Below the pieces are notes generated by a model that searched no databases, was not told the DNA's origin, and saw only the letters and a program-made list of their open reading frames with translations. A stretch of 64,000 bases of DNA, taken from NCBI RefSeq assembly GCF_034347385.1, contig NZ_CP133777.1:1612001-1676000 (forward strand), given 5' to 3'. The translations under genes were made by a program, and so were the position numbers. Shown one piece after another: positions 36,298 to 47,018 of the stretch (its first letter is position 1; each line of letters starts with the position of its first letter). This DNA comes from Actimicrobium sp. CCC2.4. GTDB taxonomy: Bacteria > Pseudomonadota > Gammaproteobacteria > Burkholderiales > Burkholderiaceae_D.

Positions 36298-37611
36298 ATG
36301 ACACGTCGTTCCGCCTTTGCCGTGCTCTCCATTGGCCTGTTGATGACCCTATTGCGGTCTGTCCCGGTCCAGGCTGCCGGCACCCTCGTCGATGCCGCCA
36401 CCATCAATAGTGGTGATACCGCCTGGATGCTGACGTCGACGGCACTGGTGCTGCTGATGACGATTCCCGGACTGGCGCTGTTTTACGCCGGCATGGTACG
36501 CAAGAAAAATGTACTCGGCACGATGGCGCACAGCATCGTGACGGTGGCCATCGTCAGCGTCTTGTGGGTGGTGGTCGGCTACAGCCTCGCGCTCACGCCC
36601 GGTTCGATGTTGCTCGGCGGGCTGGACCGCGTGATGCTCGACGGCATGATGTTCCTGAAAGAGGCCGGAAAGTTATCCGTGAGCCCGCTGGCCACTACCA
36701 TTCCCGAGAGCGTTTTCGTGATGTACCAGATGACTTTTGCAATCATCACGCCGGCCCTGATCACGGGTGCCTTCGCGGAACGCATGAAGTTTTCCGCACT
36801 GATCCTGTTCATCGGCACCTGGTCGCTGGTGGTCTACGCGCCGATTGCGCATTGGGTCTGGGAGCCGGGTGGCTGGCTGGCGATGGAGGGTGTGCTCGAC
36901 TTTGCCGGTGGTACGGTGGTGCACATCAGTGCCGGTATTTCGGGCCTGATGGCCGCACTCATCGTGGGTCCGCGGATGGGCTACGGCGACGAGCCGATGC
37001 CGCCGTACAATCTTGCGCTCACGCTCATTGGCGCGGCATTGCTCTGGGTGGGCTGGTTCGGTTTTAATGCCGGATCGGCGCTGGCGGCAGACGGTCGTGC
37101 CGGCATGGCGATGCTGGTCACGCAAGTGGCAAGCGCCACCGGTGCGCTCGGATGGATGGCTGCCGAATGGCTGCGGCGCGGTAAGCCATCGGTGCTGGGA
37201 TTGGTGTCCGGTGCCGTGTCGGGACTGGTGGCGATCACGCCGGCCTCGGGTTTCGTGGGGATTTCCGGTGCGCTGGTGATCGGGGCCGTCGCGGGCGTGG
37301 CCTGCTATCTTGGCGCTATCGCTCTGAAGGGATGGCTGGGGTATGACGATACGCTGGATGTGTTCGGTATCCACGCCATCGGCGGCATCACCGGTTCGCT
37401 GCTTACCGCGGTCTTTGCCGACAAGGCTATCGGCGGGGTGTCGACGACACTGACAACGCAGGCGTTCGGCGTCGGCGTCACGATCCTGTATGCGGGGATG
37501 GCAACCGCCGTGATCCTGATCGTAGTGCAAGTGCTGGTCGGACTGCGGGTGAGCAGCAGCGACGAAGTCGATGGCCTTGACTCCGAGCAGCACGGCGAAT
37601 CGGTATCGTAA
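36298..37611 (+). CDS. amt: Ammonium transporter (Amt/MEP/Rh)
   Basis: The 437-residue protein has a signal peptide (to about residue 24, VQAAGT) and eleven membrane helices. Signatures include LVLLMTIPGLALFYAGMVRK near helix 1, FAGGTVVHISAGISGL with the first pore His, and GIHAIGGITGSLLTAVF with the second. Amt channels move ammonium into the cell and are usually gated by the PII protein GlnK. No glnK gene is adjacent, which is unusual for amt. Confidence 0.95.
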   Translation: MTRRSAFAVLSIGLLMTLLRSVPVQAAGTLVDAATINSGDTAWMLTSTALVLLMTIPGLALFYAGMVRKKNVLGTMAHSIVTVAIVSVLWVVVGYSLALTPGSMLLGGLDRVMLDGMMFLKEAGKLSVSPLATTIPESVFVMYQMTFAIITPALITGAFAERMKFSALILFIGTWSLVVYAPIAHWVWEPGGWLAMEGVLDFAGGTVVHISAGISGLMAALIVGPRMGYGDEPMPPYNLALTLIGAALLWVGWFGFNAGSALAADGRAGMAMLVTQVASATGALGWMAAEWLRRGKPSVLGLVSGAVSGLVAITPASGFVGISGALVIGAVAGVACYLGAIALKGWLGYDDTLDVFGIHAIGGITGSLLTAVFADKAIGGVSTTLTTQAFGVGVTILYAGMATAVILIVVQVLVGLRVSSSDEVDGLDSEQHGESVS

Positions 37612-37644
37612 TCTTTGCGGGCGGATGACTTCGACGGAGACACC

Positions 37645-37740
37645 ATGAGCGAGCTCAGACAACCCAACCTTGCGGATATCGAAACGAGCACTGACTTGCG
37701 GGGCAGTCGTCGATGCGGCACCAGTGGAGAACGCACCTGA
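37645..37740 (+). CDS. Possible 31-residue small ORF downstream of amt
   Basis: An ATG preceded by CGGAGAC opens a 31-codon frame (MSELRQPNLADIETSTDLRG and 11 more residues). It begins 33 bases after the amt stop with a usable ribosome-binding site. I do not recognise it and it may be chance. Confidence 0.25.
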   Translation: MSELRQPNLADIETSTDLRGSRRCGTSGERT

Positions 37741-37773
37741 TCCGGCTGCGCCTGAACGGTCGTATCTGAAGAG

Positions 37774-37829
37774 GATCCGCTGATTGCATGCCGCCATTAA
37801 AAACGAATAGCAAGTCGCATCAGCGGATC
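37774..37829. repeat. 11-bp inverted repeat between amt and tRNA-His
   Basis: GATCCGCTGAT at 37774-37784 and ATCAGCGGATC at 37819-37829 are perfect inverted copies separated by 34 bases, in the 138 bases between the amt downstream ORF and tRNA-His. There is no T-run. It could be a cruciform, binding site or terminal repeat of a lost small element. Confidence 0.5.
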
Positions 37830-37878
37830 AACGCTCGATGAATCAGGGTTCGGAATTAGGGAGATAAGGAAAGGTCAG

Positions 37879-37955
37879 TGGGGCGACCGACGGGGCTCGA
37901 ACCCGCGACAACCAGAATCACAATCTGGGACTCTACCAACTGAGCTACAGCCGCC
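37879..37955 (-). tRNA. tRNA-His (anticodon GTG)
   Basis: A full cloverleaf is visible: acceptor GCGGCTG with CGGTCGC, D-arm GCTCAGTTGGTAGAGT, anticodon loop TTGTGAT with GTG, T-loop TTCGAGC and encoded CCA. An additional G at -1 opposite C73 is the identity element for histidine. Confidence 0.97.
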
Positions 37956-38074
37956 ACTGATGAAGACTTCCTCTGCTACTGCATTGAGGAAGAGGCCGAA
38001 TTATACAAACATGTCGGCAGGCTGGCAATTACTATTCGCCTGAATCAGCCGGTATTTGCTGGTATCGACGCGTG

Positions 38075-38902
38075 TCAAACGTCGGCATGCAGGACACGCA
38101 CCGTCAAGCCCAGCAAGCGCATGAAAGCGCGTTCCAGATCGACCGCATTTGCGCTCGACAGACCGGCGACCGATGGTGCGGCGTCCTGTCGCGATAGTCC
38201 GTGCGCGCTCAGTTGGCTGGCCAGTTGCCGTGCCACCGCCGCGCCGGTGTCGATGATGGTCAGGCGGTGCATGCCGTGTGCGCTGGCGATCGCTGCGATC
38301 TGTTCCTGCACGAATGGATAGTGGGTGCAACCTAGTACCAGCGTATCGGCACCCTGGTCGAGCAAGGGCAGCACGTAGCTGCGCAACAAGGCCATTGCGT
38401 CGGGCAGATGCATGCTGTCCTGCTCGATGCGCAGTGCCAGTCCCGGACACGGTTGGGCTAAAAAAGTGACGCCGGTCGCATCCGACAATGTCATGCGCAG
38501 ACGGGCAAAACGTTCGCTGGCCAGCGTCGCTTCGGTGGCCAGTACACCAACGATTCCGGTAGTCGAGACCGCCGCCGCCGGCTTCAGGCCGGGCTCGACA
38601 CCAACCACGATCAATGCCGGATACGCGTGGCGCAAGGCCGCAATCGCTGCTGCAGTGGCGCTATTGCAAGCGACCACCAGCGCCTTCACTTGATGCGTAA
38701 CAAGCAGCGCGCCGATGGCCAGTGCGCGTTCTTCGATCTGCTGTTCGGGTCGTCCGCCATAGGGCGCAAATTGCGCATCCGAAAAATACAGCAGCGTTTC
38801 CTGCGGCAGGCTGGCGCGGATATGGCGCAGCACCGACAGGCCGCCGATGCCGGAATCAAAAACGCCGATGGGCGCGTTGGCAGCCATCGGCGTTGTCGTC
38901 AT
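38075..38902 (-). CDS. murI: Glutamate racemase
   Basis: The 275-residue enzyme makes D-glutamate for peptidoglycan. The start region reads APIGVFDSGIGGLSVLRHI. The two catalytic cysteines lie in VVACNSATAAAIAAL and LVLGCTHYPFVQEQI. It lies just downstream of the fumarase gene on the same strand, 14 bases away, so the two are probably co-transcribed. Confidence 0.95.
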   Translation of the reverse strand: MTTTPMAANAPIGVFDSGIGGLSVLRHIRASLPQETLLYFSDAQFAPYGGRPEQQIEERALAIGALLVTHQVKALVVACNSATAAAIAALRHAYPALIVVGVEPGLKPAAAVSTTGIVGVLATEATLASERFARLRMTLSDATGVTFLAQPCPGLALRIEQDSMHLPDAMALLRSYVLPLLDQGADTLVLGCTHYPFVQEQIAAIASAHGMHRLTIIDTGAAVARQLASQLSAHGLSRQDAAPSVAGLSSANAVDLERAFMRLLGLTVRVLHADV

Positions 38903-38916
38903 GGTGCGTGCCAGGA

Positions 38917-40458
38917 TCAGGCAGCGACGACCGGGATCTGGCTCAGTGCCGAATGCGCGATCTTTTCCTGCCATTCCTTTGGTCCGGTGTTGTGCACCGA
39001 AATACCGCTTGAATCGACTGCTACCGTGACCGGCATGTCCTGCACGTCGAATTCGTAAATCGCTTCCATGCCGAGGTCGGCAAAGCCGACCACGGTGGCC
39101 GACTTGATCGCTTTCGAGACCAGATACGCCGCGCCGCCGACCGCCATCAGATAGGCCGACTTGTGCTTGCGGATCGATTCGATCGCTTCCGGTCCCCGCT
39201 CGGCCTTGCCGACCATCGAAATCAGGCCGGTCTGTTCCAGCATCATGTCGGTGAATTTATCCATCCGCGTGGCGGTCGTCGGACCGGCCGGCCCGACTGC
39301 CTCGTCGCGTACCGGATCGACCGGACCGACGTAATAGATGACGCGATTGGTGAAGTCGACCGGCAGTGCTTCGCCTTTGGCCAGCATGTCCTGGATACGC
39401 TTGTGTGCAGCGTCGCGACCGGTGAGCATCTTGCCGTTCAGGAGCAGGGTCTGACCCGGCTTCCATGAGGCGACTTCTTCTTTGGTCAGGGTATTGAGGT
39501 CGACGCGCTTTGATTTTTCGACGTCGGCGACCCACTTCACATCCGGCCAGCTCGACAGCAGCGGCGGTTCCAGATACACCGCGCCGGAACCGTCGAGCAC
39601 GAAATGCGCATGGCGGGTGGCCGCGCAATTGGGGATCATCGCCACCGGCTTCGAGGCCGCATGGGTCGGTTGCATCATGATTTTTACATCGAGCACGGTC
39701 GTCAAACCACCAAGGCCTTGCGCGCCTATGCCGAGCGCATTGATCTTGTCGCACAGTTCGATGCGCAATTCTTCGGTCTTGTTTTGCGGGCCGCGCTGAC
39801 GCAGCTCATACATGTCGATGTCTTCCATCAGCGATTGCTTGGCCATCAGCATCGCGCGTTCGGCAGTGCCGCCGATACCGATCCCGAGCATGCCCGGCGG
39901 GCACCAGCCGGCACCCATGAGCGGCACGGTTTTCATGACCCAGTCGACCAGCGAATCGGACGGATTGAGCATGACGAACTTGGATTTGTTTTCCGAGCCG
40001 CCGCCTTTTGCCGCGACCTGCACGTCGACGGTATTACCCGGCACCAGTTCCATGTGGACTACGGCAGGCGTGTTGTCCTTGGTGTTCTTGCGCTCGAAAT
40101 GCGGGTCGGCCACGATCGAGGCGCGCAGCTTGTTGTCGGCAAAATTGTAGGCCCGACGCACGCCTTCGTTGACCGCATCGGTGACCGAGCCCTTGCCGAA
40201 TCCTTCAAAGCGTACTTCCATGCCGATCTTCAGGAACACGTTGACGATGCCGGTGTCCTGGCACAGCGGACGCTTGCCTTCGGCACACAGGCGCGAGTTG
40301 GTCAGGATCTGCGCGATCGCATCCTTGGCGGCGGGACTTTGCTCGTTGTCGTAGGCGCGCGCCAGATGGGCAATGTAATCGGCCGGATGGTAATAGCTGA
40401 TGTACTGCAATGCGGCGGCGACGGATTCGATCAGGTCTTCCTGCTTGATGATGGTCAT
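38917..40458 (-). CDS. fumA: Fumarate hydratase, class I (Fe-S)
   Basis: A 513-residue class I fumarase catalysing fumarate to malate in the TCA cycle. Cluster cysteines fit LCQDTGIVNVFLKIGM, MGAGWCPPGMLGIGIGG and MIPNCAATRHAHFVLDG. The C-terminal beta domain follows from about residue 330 (LNTLTKEEVASWKPGQTLLL). The oxygen-sensitive cluster links it functionally to the SUF locus at the window's end, though that is inference. Confidence 0.95.
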   Translation of the reverse strand: MTIIKQEDLIESVAAALQYISYYHPADYIAHLARAYDNEQSPAAKDAIAQILTNSRLCAEGKRPLCQDTGIVNVFLKIGMEVRFEGFGKGSVTDAVNEGVRRAYNFADNKLRASIVADPHFERKNTKDNTPAVVHMELVPGNTVDVQVAAKGGGSENKSKFVMLNPSDSLVDWVMKTVPLMGAGWCPPGMLGIGIGGTAERAMLMAKQSLMEDIDMYELRQRGPQNKTEELRIELCDKINALGIGAQGLGGLTTVLDVKIMMQPTHAASKPVAMIPNCAATRHAHFVLDGSGAVYLEPPLLSSWPDVKWVADVEKSKRVDLNTLTKEEVASWKPGQTLLLNGKMLTGRDAAHKRIQDMLAKGEALPVDFTNRVIYYVGPVDPVRDEAVGPAGPTTATRMDKFTDMMLEQTGLISMVGKAERGPEAIESIRKHKSAYLMAVGGAAYLVSKAIKSATVVGFADLGMEAIYEFDVQDMPVTVAVDSSGISVHNTGPKEWQEKIAHSALSQIPVVAA

Positions 40459-40471
40459 GGTGGCTCGATGG

Positions 40472-41095
40472 TCAGTGATTCTGGTTGCGGGACATGTTCT
40501 GGGTGTCGGTCATGATGCGATCGCAATAGGCAATGGCCAGTGCCGACAGCAGGAATGCGATGTGGATGCCGGTTTGCGCCATCAAGGTCTTGGAGTCGTA
40601 GTTGGCAGCATTGATGAAAGTCTTGAGCAAATGGATTGACGAAATGCCGATGATGGCCATCGCCAGCTTGACCTTCAGCACCGAGGCATTGACATGCGAG
40701 AGCCATTCCGGCTGGTCCGGATGGTCGGACAAATTCATCCGCGAGACAAAGGTTTCGTAGCCGCCGACAATCACCATGATCAGCAGATTAGAGATCATCA
40801 CCACGTCGATCAGGCCGAGTACCACCAGCATGATGGTGGCCTCGTTGAGCTTGGTCGGACGGATAGCGCCGGCGGTGGAGACCGCATCGAGGATGTGCTG
40901 GAGCGAGCTGGCATTGCCCATGGCTGCACCGATCAGATCGGTCAGTTCTACCCAGAAATGGAAAACGTAGACGCATTGCGCCAGGATCAGGCCGAGGTAA
41001 AGCGGTACTTGCAGCCAGCGCGTGGCAAAGATGAAATTGGACATGGCGCTGATGCGTTTTGGTACCGGACTGATTTTCGACTCGTTGGAGGACAT
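40472..41095 (-). CDS. UPF0114 (YqhA/TIGR00645) family membrane protein
   Basis: A 207-residue protein with four hydrophobic helices ([77 protein letters not shown]) and the conserved [12 protein letters not shown]. The start at 41095 leaves out an implausible upstream extension. The function is unknown. It lies 13 bases upstream of the fumarase gene and may be in the same operon. Confidence 0.9.
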   Translation of the reverse strand: MSSNESKISPVPKRISAMSNFIFATRWLQVPLYLGLILAQCVYVFHFWVELTDLIGAAMGNASSLQHILDAVSTAGAIRPTKLNEATIMLVVLGLIDVVMISNLLIMVIVGGYETFVSRMNLSDHPDQPEWLSHVNASVLKVKLAMAIIGISSIHLLKTFINAANYDSKTLMAQTGIHIAFLLSALAIAYCDRIMTDTQNMSRNQNH

Positions 41096-41285
41096 GGGGA
41101 TCGGGCTCAGGGAGCAAGAATTTGGAAGTCGCATTTTACACGCGGTCTACAGGCGTAAGCTGTGCGGTGCTGTATCGTTTGACCAATTCATGTCTTGAAG
41201 CGCAGGTAAGCCCGCATGTAAGGCTGAAGTAAGAGTGAGCGCTTATCTTTTCGGCAAACAAATTCTTTCAATTAGGAGACACGTA

Positions 41286-43268
<1,983 letters not shown>

Positions 43269-43466
43269 GGCGATCGGGTCTGCGATCAGGACTAAAGCAC
43301 GCTTGATCGCGACGCCGCTGGTGTGATCCAGTCGCGACGCGCTCGCAATCGCAGTTTATTTTGCCGGCAAGTCAAAATCAGCTGCAGGTTCTGGTGTTTG
43401 AAGCCGATTTATTGCTATACTTCGGCGCTTCGCTGGATGGCTGGTTGTTCCGGTGAACGCAATGCA

Positions 43467-43557
43467 GGAGAGGTGGATGAGCGGTTGAAGTCGCACGCCT
43501 GGAAAGCGTGTATAGGTTTATAGCCTATCGGGGGTTCGAATCCCCCTCTCTCCGCCA
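43467..43557 (+). tRNA. tRNA-Ser (anticodon GGA)
   Basis: A class II tRNA with acceptor GGAGAGG, anticodon loop CTGGAAA, a long variable arm (TATAGGTTTATAGCCTA), T-loop TTCGAAT and encoded CCA. All stems pair, with one G-U in the acceptor. Confidence 0.97.
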
Positions 43558-43571
43558 AGGATGTTGTTTAA

Positions 43572-43602
43572 AAAAAGCCGACTGAACCAGTCGGCTTTTT
43601 TG
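43572..43602 (+). terminator. Rho-independent terminator after tRNA-Ser
   Basis: AAGCCGACTG and CAGTCGGCTT form a 10-bp stem with an AAC loop, extended by A-T pairs and followed by a run of T. It starts 14 bases past the tRNA-Ser CCA. Confidence 0.9.
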
Positions 43603-43741
43603 TTTTTTGTGGTGACGCGCGCGTACTGGAAACGCTCTTCAATTCCGGACGTTCGTCGGTCCATTCGCGTGGGCAAGATACCGCCGTGCCCACCCTCCGA
43701 GAAAGCAAGCCGATCGCCTCACGATCAATTTGAGAACCACT

Positions 43742-43951
43742 ATGAAATCACTTTCCAAGCAAGAAGCCGCCGAATTCCTCTCTAGCGCAACGATCACCGA
43801 AACCAGTATCGAGGAGGGCATCGAGATTGCTCATCGCGGCACCAGCGCGGACGGTACGCCGTTTGTGCTCATCAGTGGCCGGGATGACGGCATGGCAATG
43901 CTCTTTACGACTGAATTATCAAGCGCGCTTGAAACGCTAGGCCTGCTCTGA
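43742..43951 (+). CDS. Small hypothetical protein (69 residues)
   Basis: The frame MKSLSKQEAAEFLSSATITE continues to GMAMLFTTELSSALETLGLL. It looks soluble and acidic with no signal peptide or membrane segment. The ribosome-binding site is weak (TTGAGAA). I do not recognise the family. The codon pattern is plausible for a gene. Confidence 0.5.
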   Translation: MKSLSKQEAAEFLSSATITETSIEEGIEIAHRGTSADGTPFVLISGRDDGMAMLFTTELSSALETLGLL

Positions 43952-44090
43952 CGGGCTTCCTGTTTTGAAAGCACATCAGGTTTGATTCTCATAGGTCAGG
44001 TCTTGAAACAGACTTCCGGCAATGATTTGATCGGTGCCTCCGGGCCGGATTCTATCGGGCCTCTTCGGCGTTGGCGTTCGCGCAGTTTCT

Positions 44091-44762
44091 TCACTTGACG
44101 CCGGATTTGTTCTTGCGAACGGGGCCGTTGACTAATGCGTTGTCGGTTGCCGGTGGCCGTTGCAGGAATGCCGGCACTTTCGCAGCGGTGAGCCGGTTGA
44201 TCTGTTGCAGGAATCGTGGATCGACTTCGCGGATACCGTAGCGCTCGCCCAGATGGGCGGCAATAGATAGCATGAGAGCAGAAGCGACTTCGGCATCGGC
44301 TTCGGCGCGGTGGGCCGTGCCTTTGAAGCGGATGCCCAGCGAGCTTGCCAGCGAACCCAGTGCATAGCTGCGCAATCCGGGGAAGACGCGCCGGGATAAC
44401 TTGACCGAACAGATGACACCGGCGTGAGCTGGCACGATGCCAAGACGGGCGCTCTCGGCCAGCAGAAATTTTTCATCGAAACTGACGTTGTGGGCGGCCA
44501 GCGCATCGCTGCCGATGAAGCGCACCAGCTCCGGCATGACCTGCTCCACAGGCGGTGCTCGATCGACCATCGCTTGCGTGATACCGGTGAGCTGGCTGAT
44601 GAAGGGCGAGATCCGGACATCGCAATTGATCAGCGAGACAAAGCGATCGACCACGACGCCGCCGACGATGCGCAGCGCGGCGACTTCGGTGACGCGGTCG
44701 CCCAGTGCGGGACTCATGCCGGTGGTTTCGAAGTCCATCATGACGACGGGTTGGATATACAT
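44091..44762 (-). CDS. DnaQ-like (DEDDh) 3'-5' exonuclease
   Basis: A 223-residue protein from MYIQPVVMMDFETTGMSP. Catalytic acidic motifs are visible: Exo I DFETTG, Exo II HNVSFDEKFLL, Exo III HRAEADAEVA with the DEDDh His. Such proteins proofread DNA or act as RNase T-like exonucleases. Here the domain stands alone, without GIY-YIG or polymerase parts. Its substrate is unknown. Confidence 0.88.
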   Translation of the reverse strand: MYIQPVVMMDFETTGMSPALGDRVTEVAALRIVGGVVVDRFVSLINCDVRISPFISQLTGITQAMVDRAPPVEQVMPELVRFIGSDALAAHNVSFDEKFLLAESARLGIVPAHAGVICSVKLSRRVFPGLRSYALGSLASSLGIRFKGTAHRAEADAEVASALMLSIAAHLGERYGIREVDPRFLQQINRLTAAKVPAFLQRPPATDNALVNGPVRKNKSGVK

Positions 44763-44838
44763 GGTGTGCGGGTGGGGCTGGCGGGCAAGGGCGCTCAGTC
44801 TAGCGCAAGCGATGGGCTTGGGCGGGTTTTGATGCAAG

Positions 44839-45264
44839 CTAGATAGGTAGTAGCCCGGATACCTTTTTTGGTCGCCCGCCGCGTTGGCCGTTTTTGCGGG
44901 CCGCGACGGCTTTGGCTTCGCTCGATGTTTTGCCACCGGCTCTGCCGATTTGTGCAGCCATCCAGCGCTTTGATCCAAGGAATCCTTCCAGCAGCGCCGG
45001 GATATCGAGGTCGACATCCAGCTGGGGGAAATGCACTCCCAGACCGGACGGACTGATGACCGCATCGGCCAACTCCTCTGGGTGCGCCTTCTCCAATCCT
45101 TGTACATCACGCGGGAAAAATGCAATTTGCAGTCCGGAGGCAAGCGTGATTACGACGCGGGCTGCGCGCTTGTCGTACCGCACGTTAAGTGCTTCCGGGA
45201 AGGCCGCTTTTTTAGCTGCGCCGCGCTGGTTCGCGGCGGCAAAATCGGTATCAGTAATTGCCAT
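44839..45264 (-). CDS. DUF2442 protein, partner of DUF4160
   Basis: A 141-residue protein. The DUF2442 core is residues about 25-95 (FPEALNVRYDKRAARVVITL, GLQIAFFPRDVQGLEKA). The basic tail RAGGKTSSEAKAVAARKNGQ continues into RGGRPKK, which looks like an AT-hook. It begins 4 bases after the DUF4160 stop, and GGAG precedes its ATG. This gene pair is widespread and often annotated as putative toxin-antitoxin, without firm proof. Confidence 0.8.
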   Translation of the reverse strand: MAITDTDFAAANQRGAAKKAAFPEALNVRYDKRAARVVITLASGLQIAFFPRDVQGLEKAHPEELADAVISPSGLGVHFPQLDVDLDIPALLEGFLGSKRWMAAQIGRAGGKTSSEAKAVAARKNGQRGGRPKKVSGLLPI

Positions 45265-45268
45265 GGTG

Positions 45269-45499
45269 TTATCTCCATGCGGCGCATAGCGCCGCCAGGT
45301 TTGCCGACAGTTCGTCAGCGATTTTCCCCAGTTCTTTTTGCGAAAATCCGTAGTTTTCGCGCAATTCCGGAAGCCCTTGCGGGCAATGCAGGTTGAATAC
45401 TACCTCGCAGCCCTTTTCCTGAATATGCACATGGGCGGGGCGATGGTCGTTGGGGTAGATGACCACGCGTAAACCAAACATTGTCAGTACAGTTGGCAC
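45269..45499 (-). CDS. DUF4160 protein (putative toxin-antitoxin partner)
   Basis: A 76-residue protein starting with GTG: MPTVLTMFGLRVVIYPNDHR, then PAHVHIQEKGCEVVFNL. The VVIYPNDHRPAHVHV-type motif is the DUF4160 hallmark. It is the upstream gene of the DUF4160-DUF2442 pair. Which member is toxic, if either, is not known from the sequence. Confidence 0.8.
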   Translation of the reverse strand: MPTVLTMFGLRVVIYPNDHRPAHVHIQEKGCEVVFNLHCPQGLPELRENYGFSQKELGKIADELSANLAALCAAWR

Positions 45500-45820
45500 T
45501 TTATAGGAACCTAAGCCGGTTGGGTTATGTGTTTCCGGCCATCGTTCGCGGCAGTCGTTTCACAACGCCATCCTGGCGCGGGCAGGCTGTCAGCGCTGTG
45601 AGCTGGTCATCGGCGCGTGGCGATGGCCAAGTCCTATTGATGGGTGTGTCCATCAGAAGACAAACCGTGCGTGAACTCCTGATTCGCATTGCTGCACGGT
45701 GCGATTCATGTTCAGTCACGACGTCACTATTTGTTTTATGCGTTGAGGAAAGCACGGCGTTTGAATAGTAAGCTGGCGGCTTTCGCCAATAAGAGCGACT
45801 TCCCCTCTGGAGACCCCCGC
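45500..45820. other. Intergenic region between DUF4160 and tarD-like gene
   Basis: These 321 bases hold the divergent promoters of the DUF4160-DUF2442 pair and the dehydratase gene. I see no convincing gene, tRNA or hairpin. GGAG lies ten bases before the dehydratase ATG. Confidence 0.6.
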
Positions 45821-46987
45821 ATGAAAATCGTCGACATCCGCGAAAAAACCATCCCGATCAGCTCCCCGATCCGCAATGCCTATATCGACTTCAGCAAGAT
45901 GACGTTGAGCCTGGTGGCGGTCGTCACCGATGTCATCCGCGACGGTAAACCGGTGATCGGCTACGGTTTTAATTCGAACGGGCGCTACGGACAGGGCAAG
46001 CTGATGCGCGAACGGTTTATTCCGCGCTTGCTGGAAGCCGATCCGCTCAGTCTGGTCGATGACAGCGGTAGCAACCTTGATCCGCACAAAATCTGGAACT
46101 GCATGTTCACCAACGAAAAGCCGGGCGGCCATGGCGAGCGTTCGGTGGCGATCGGAACCATCGACATGGCGGTCTGGGATGCCGTGGCCAAGATCGCCGG
46201 CCAGCCCTTGTTCCAGTTGCTGGCCGACCGGTACGGCAACGGCACGCCGGACCGGAATATTTTTGTTTATGCGGCGGGTGGTTATTACTATCCGGGCCAG
46301 AGTCACGACCAGCTCAAGGACGAGATGCGCAGCTACATCGACCGCGGCTACACGGTTGTCAAGAAGAAGATCGGCGGTGCCACGCTGGATGAGGATTTGC
46401 GCCGCATCGATTCGGTCCTGAGCGTGCTGCAGGATGGTCAGAAGCTGGCGGTCGACGCGAACGGGCGGTTTGATCTTGATACCGCGATTGCCTATGCGAA
46501 GGCACTGTCGCAGTACGACCTGTTCTGGTATGAAGAAGCCGGTGACCCGCTCGACTTCGAATTGCAGGCGACGCTACGCAACTATTATGCAAACCCGATG
46601 GCGACCGGCGAGAATCTGTTCTCGATGCAGGATGCGCGCAACCTGATCCGCTACGGCGGCATGCGTGCCGACCGTGACTGGCTGCAGTTCGATTGCGCGC
46701 TGAGCTACGGGCTGGTCGAGTACCTGCGCACGCTGGACATGCTGCGAGAGCACGGCTGGTCTGCCAAACGATGCATCCCGCATGGCGGGCATCAGATGTC
46801 GCTTAACATTGCCGCCGGCCTGGGGCTGGGTGGCAATGAATCTTATCCTGATCTGTTTCAGCCGTATGGCGGTTTTCCGGATGGCGTGAAGGTCGAGAAC
46901 GGCCACATCTTCCTGCCGGAACTGCCGGGGCTGGGTTTCGAAGGCAAGGCGGATTTGTATCGGGAGATGGTCAAGCTGACGCAATAG
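45821..46987 (+). CDS. Enolase-superfamily dehydratase, D-tartrate dehydratase-like
   Basis: The 388-residue protein has the KxK motif in YTVVKKKIGGATLDEDLRR, metal ligands in VDANGRFDL, WYEEAGDPLD and TGENLFSMQDA, and the catalytic His region CIPHGGHQMSLNIAAG. This pattern matches the mandelate racemase-subgroup enzyme D-tartrate dehydratase (TarD) and relatives. It would dehydrate D-tartrate to oxaloacetate. No transporter or regulator gene is adjacent, so the substrate call is by family resemblance. Confidence 0.78.
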   Translation: MKIVDIREKTIPISSPIRNAYIDFSKMTLSLVAVVTDVIRDGKPVIGYGFNSNGRYGQGKLMRERFIPRLLEADPLSLVDDSGSNLDPHKIWNCMFTNEKPGGHGERSVAIGTIDMAVWDAVAKIAGQPLFQLLADRYGNGTPDRNIFVYAAGGYYYPGQSHDQLKDEMRSYIDRGYTVVKKKIGGATLDEDLRRIDSVLSVLQDGQKLAVDANGRFDLDTAIAYAKALSQYDLFWYEEAGDPLDFELQATLRNYYANPMATGENLFSMQDARNLIRYGGMRADRDWLQFDCALSYGLVEYLRTLDMLREHGWSAKRCIPHGGHQMSLNIAAGLGLGGNESYPDLFQPYGGFPDGVKVENGHIFLPELPGLGFEGKADLYREMVKLTQ

Positions 46988-47018
46988 CCGGCCCGGGCAG
47001 GCCCGGGGTGGCCTTGCC

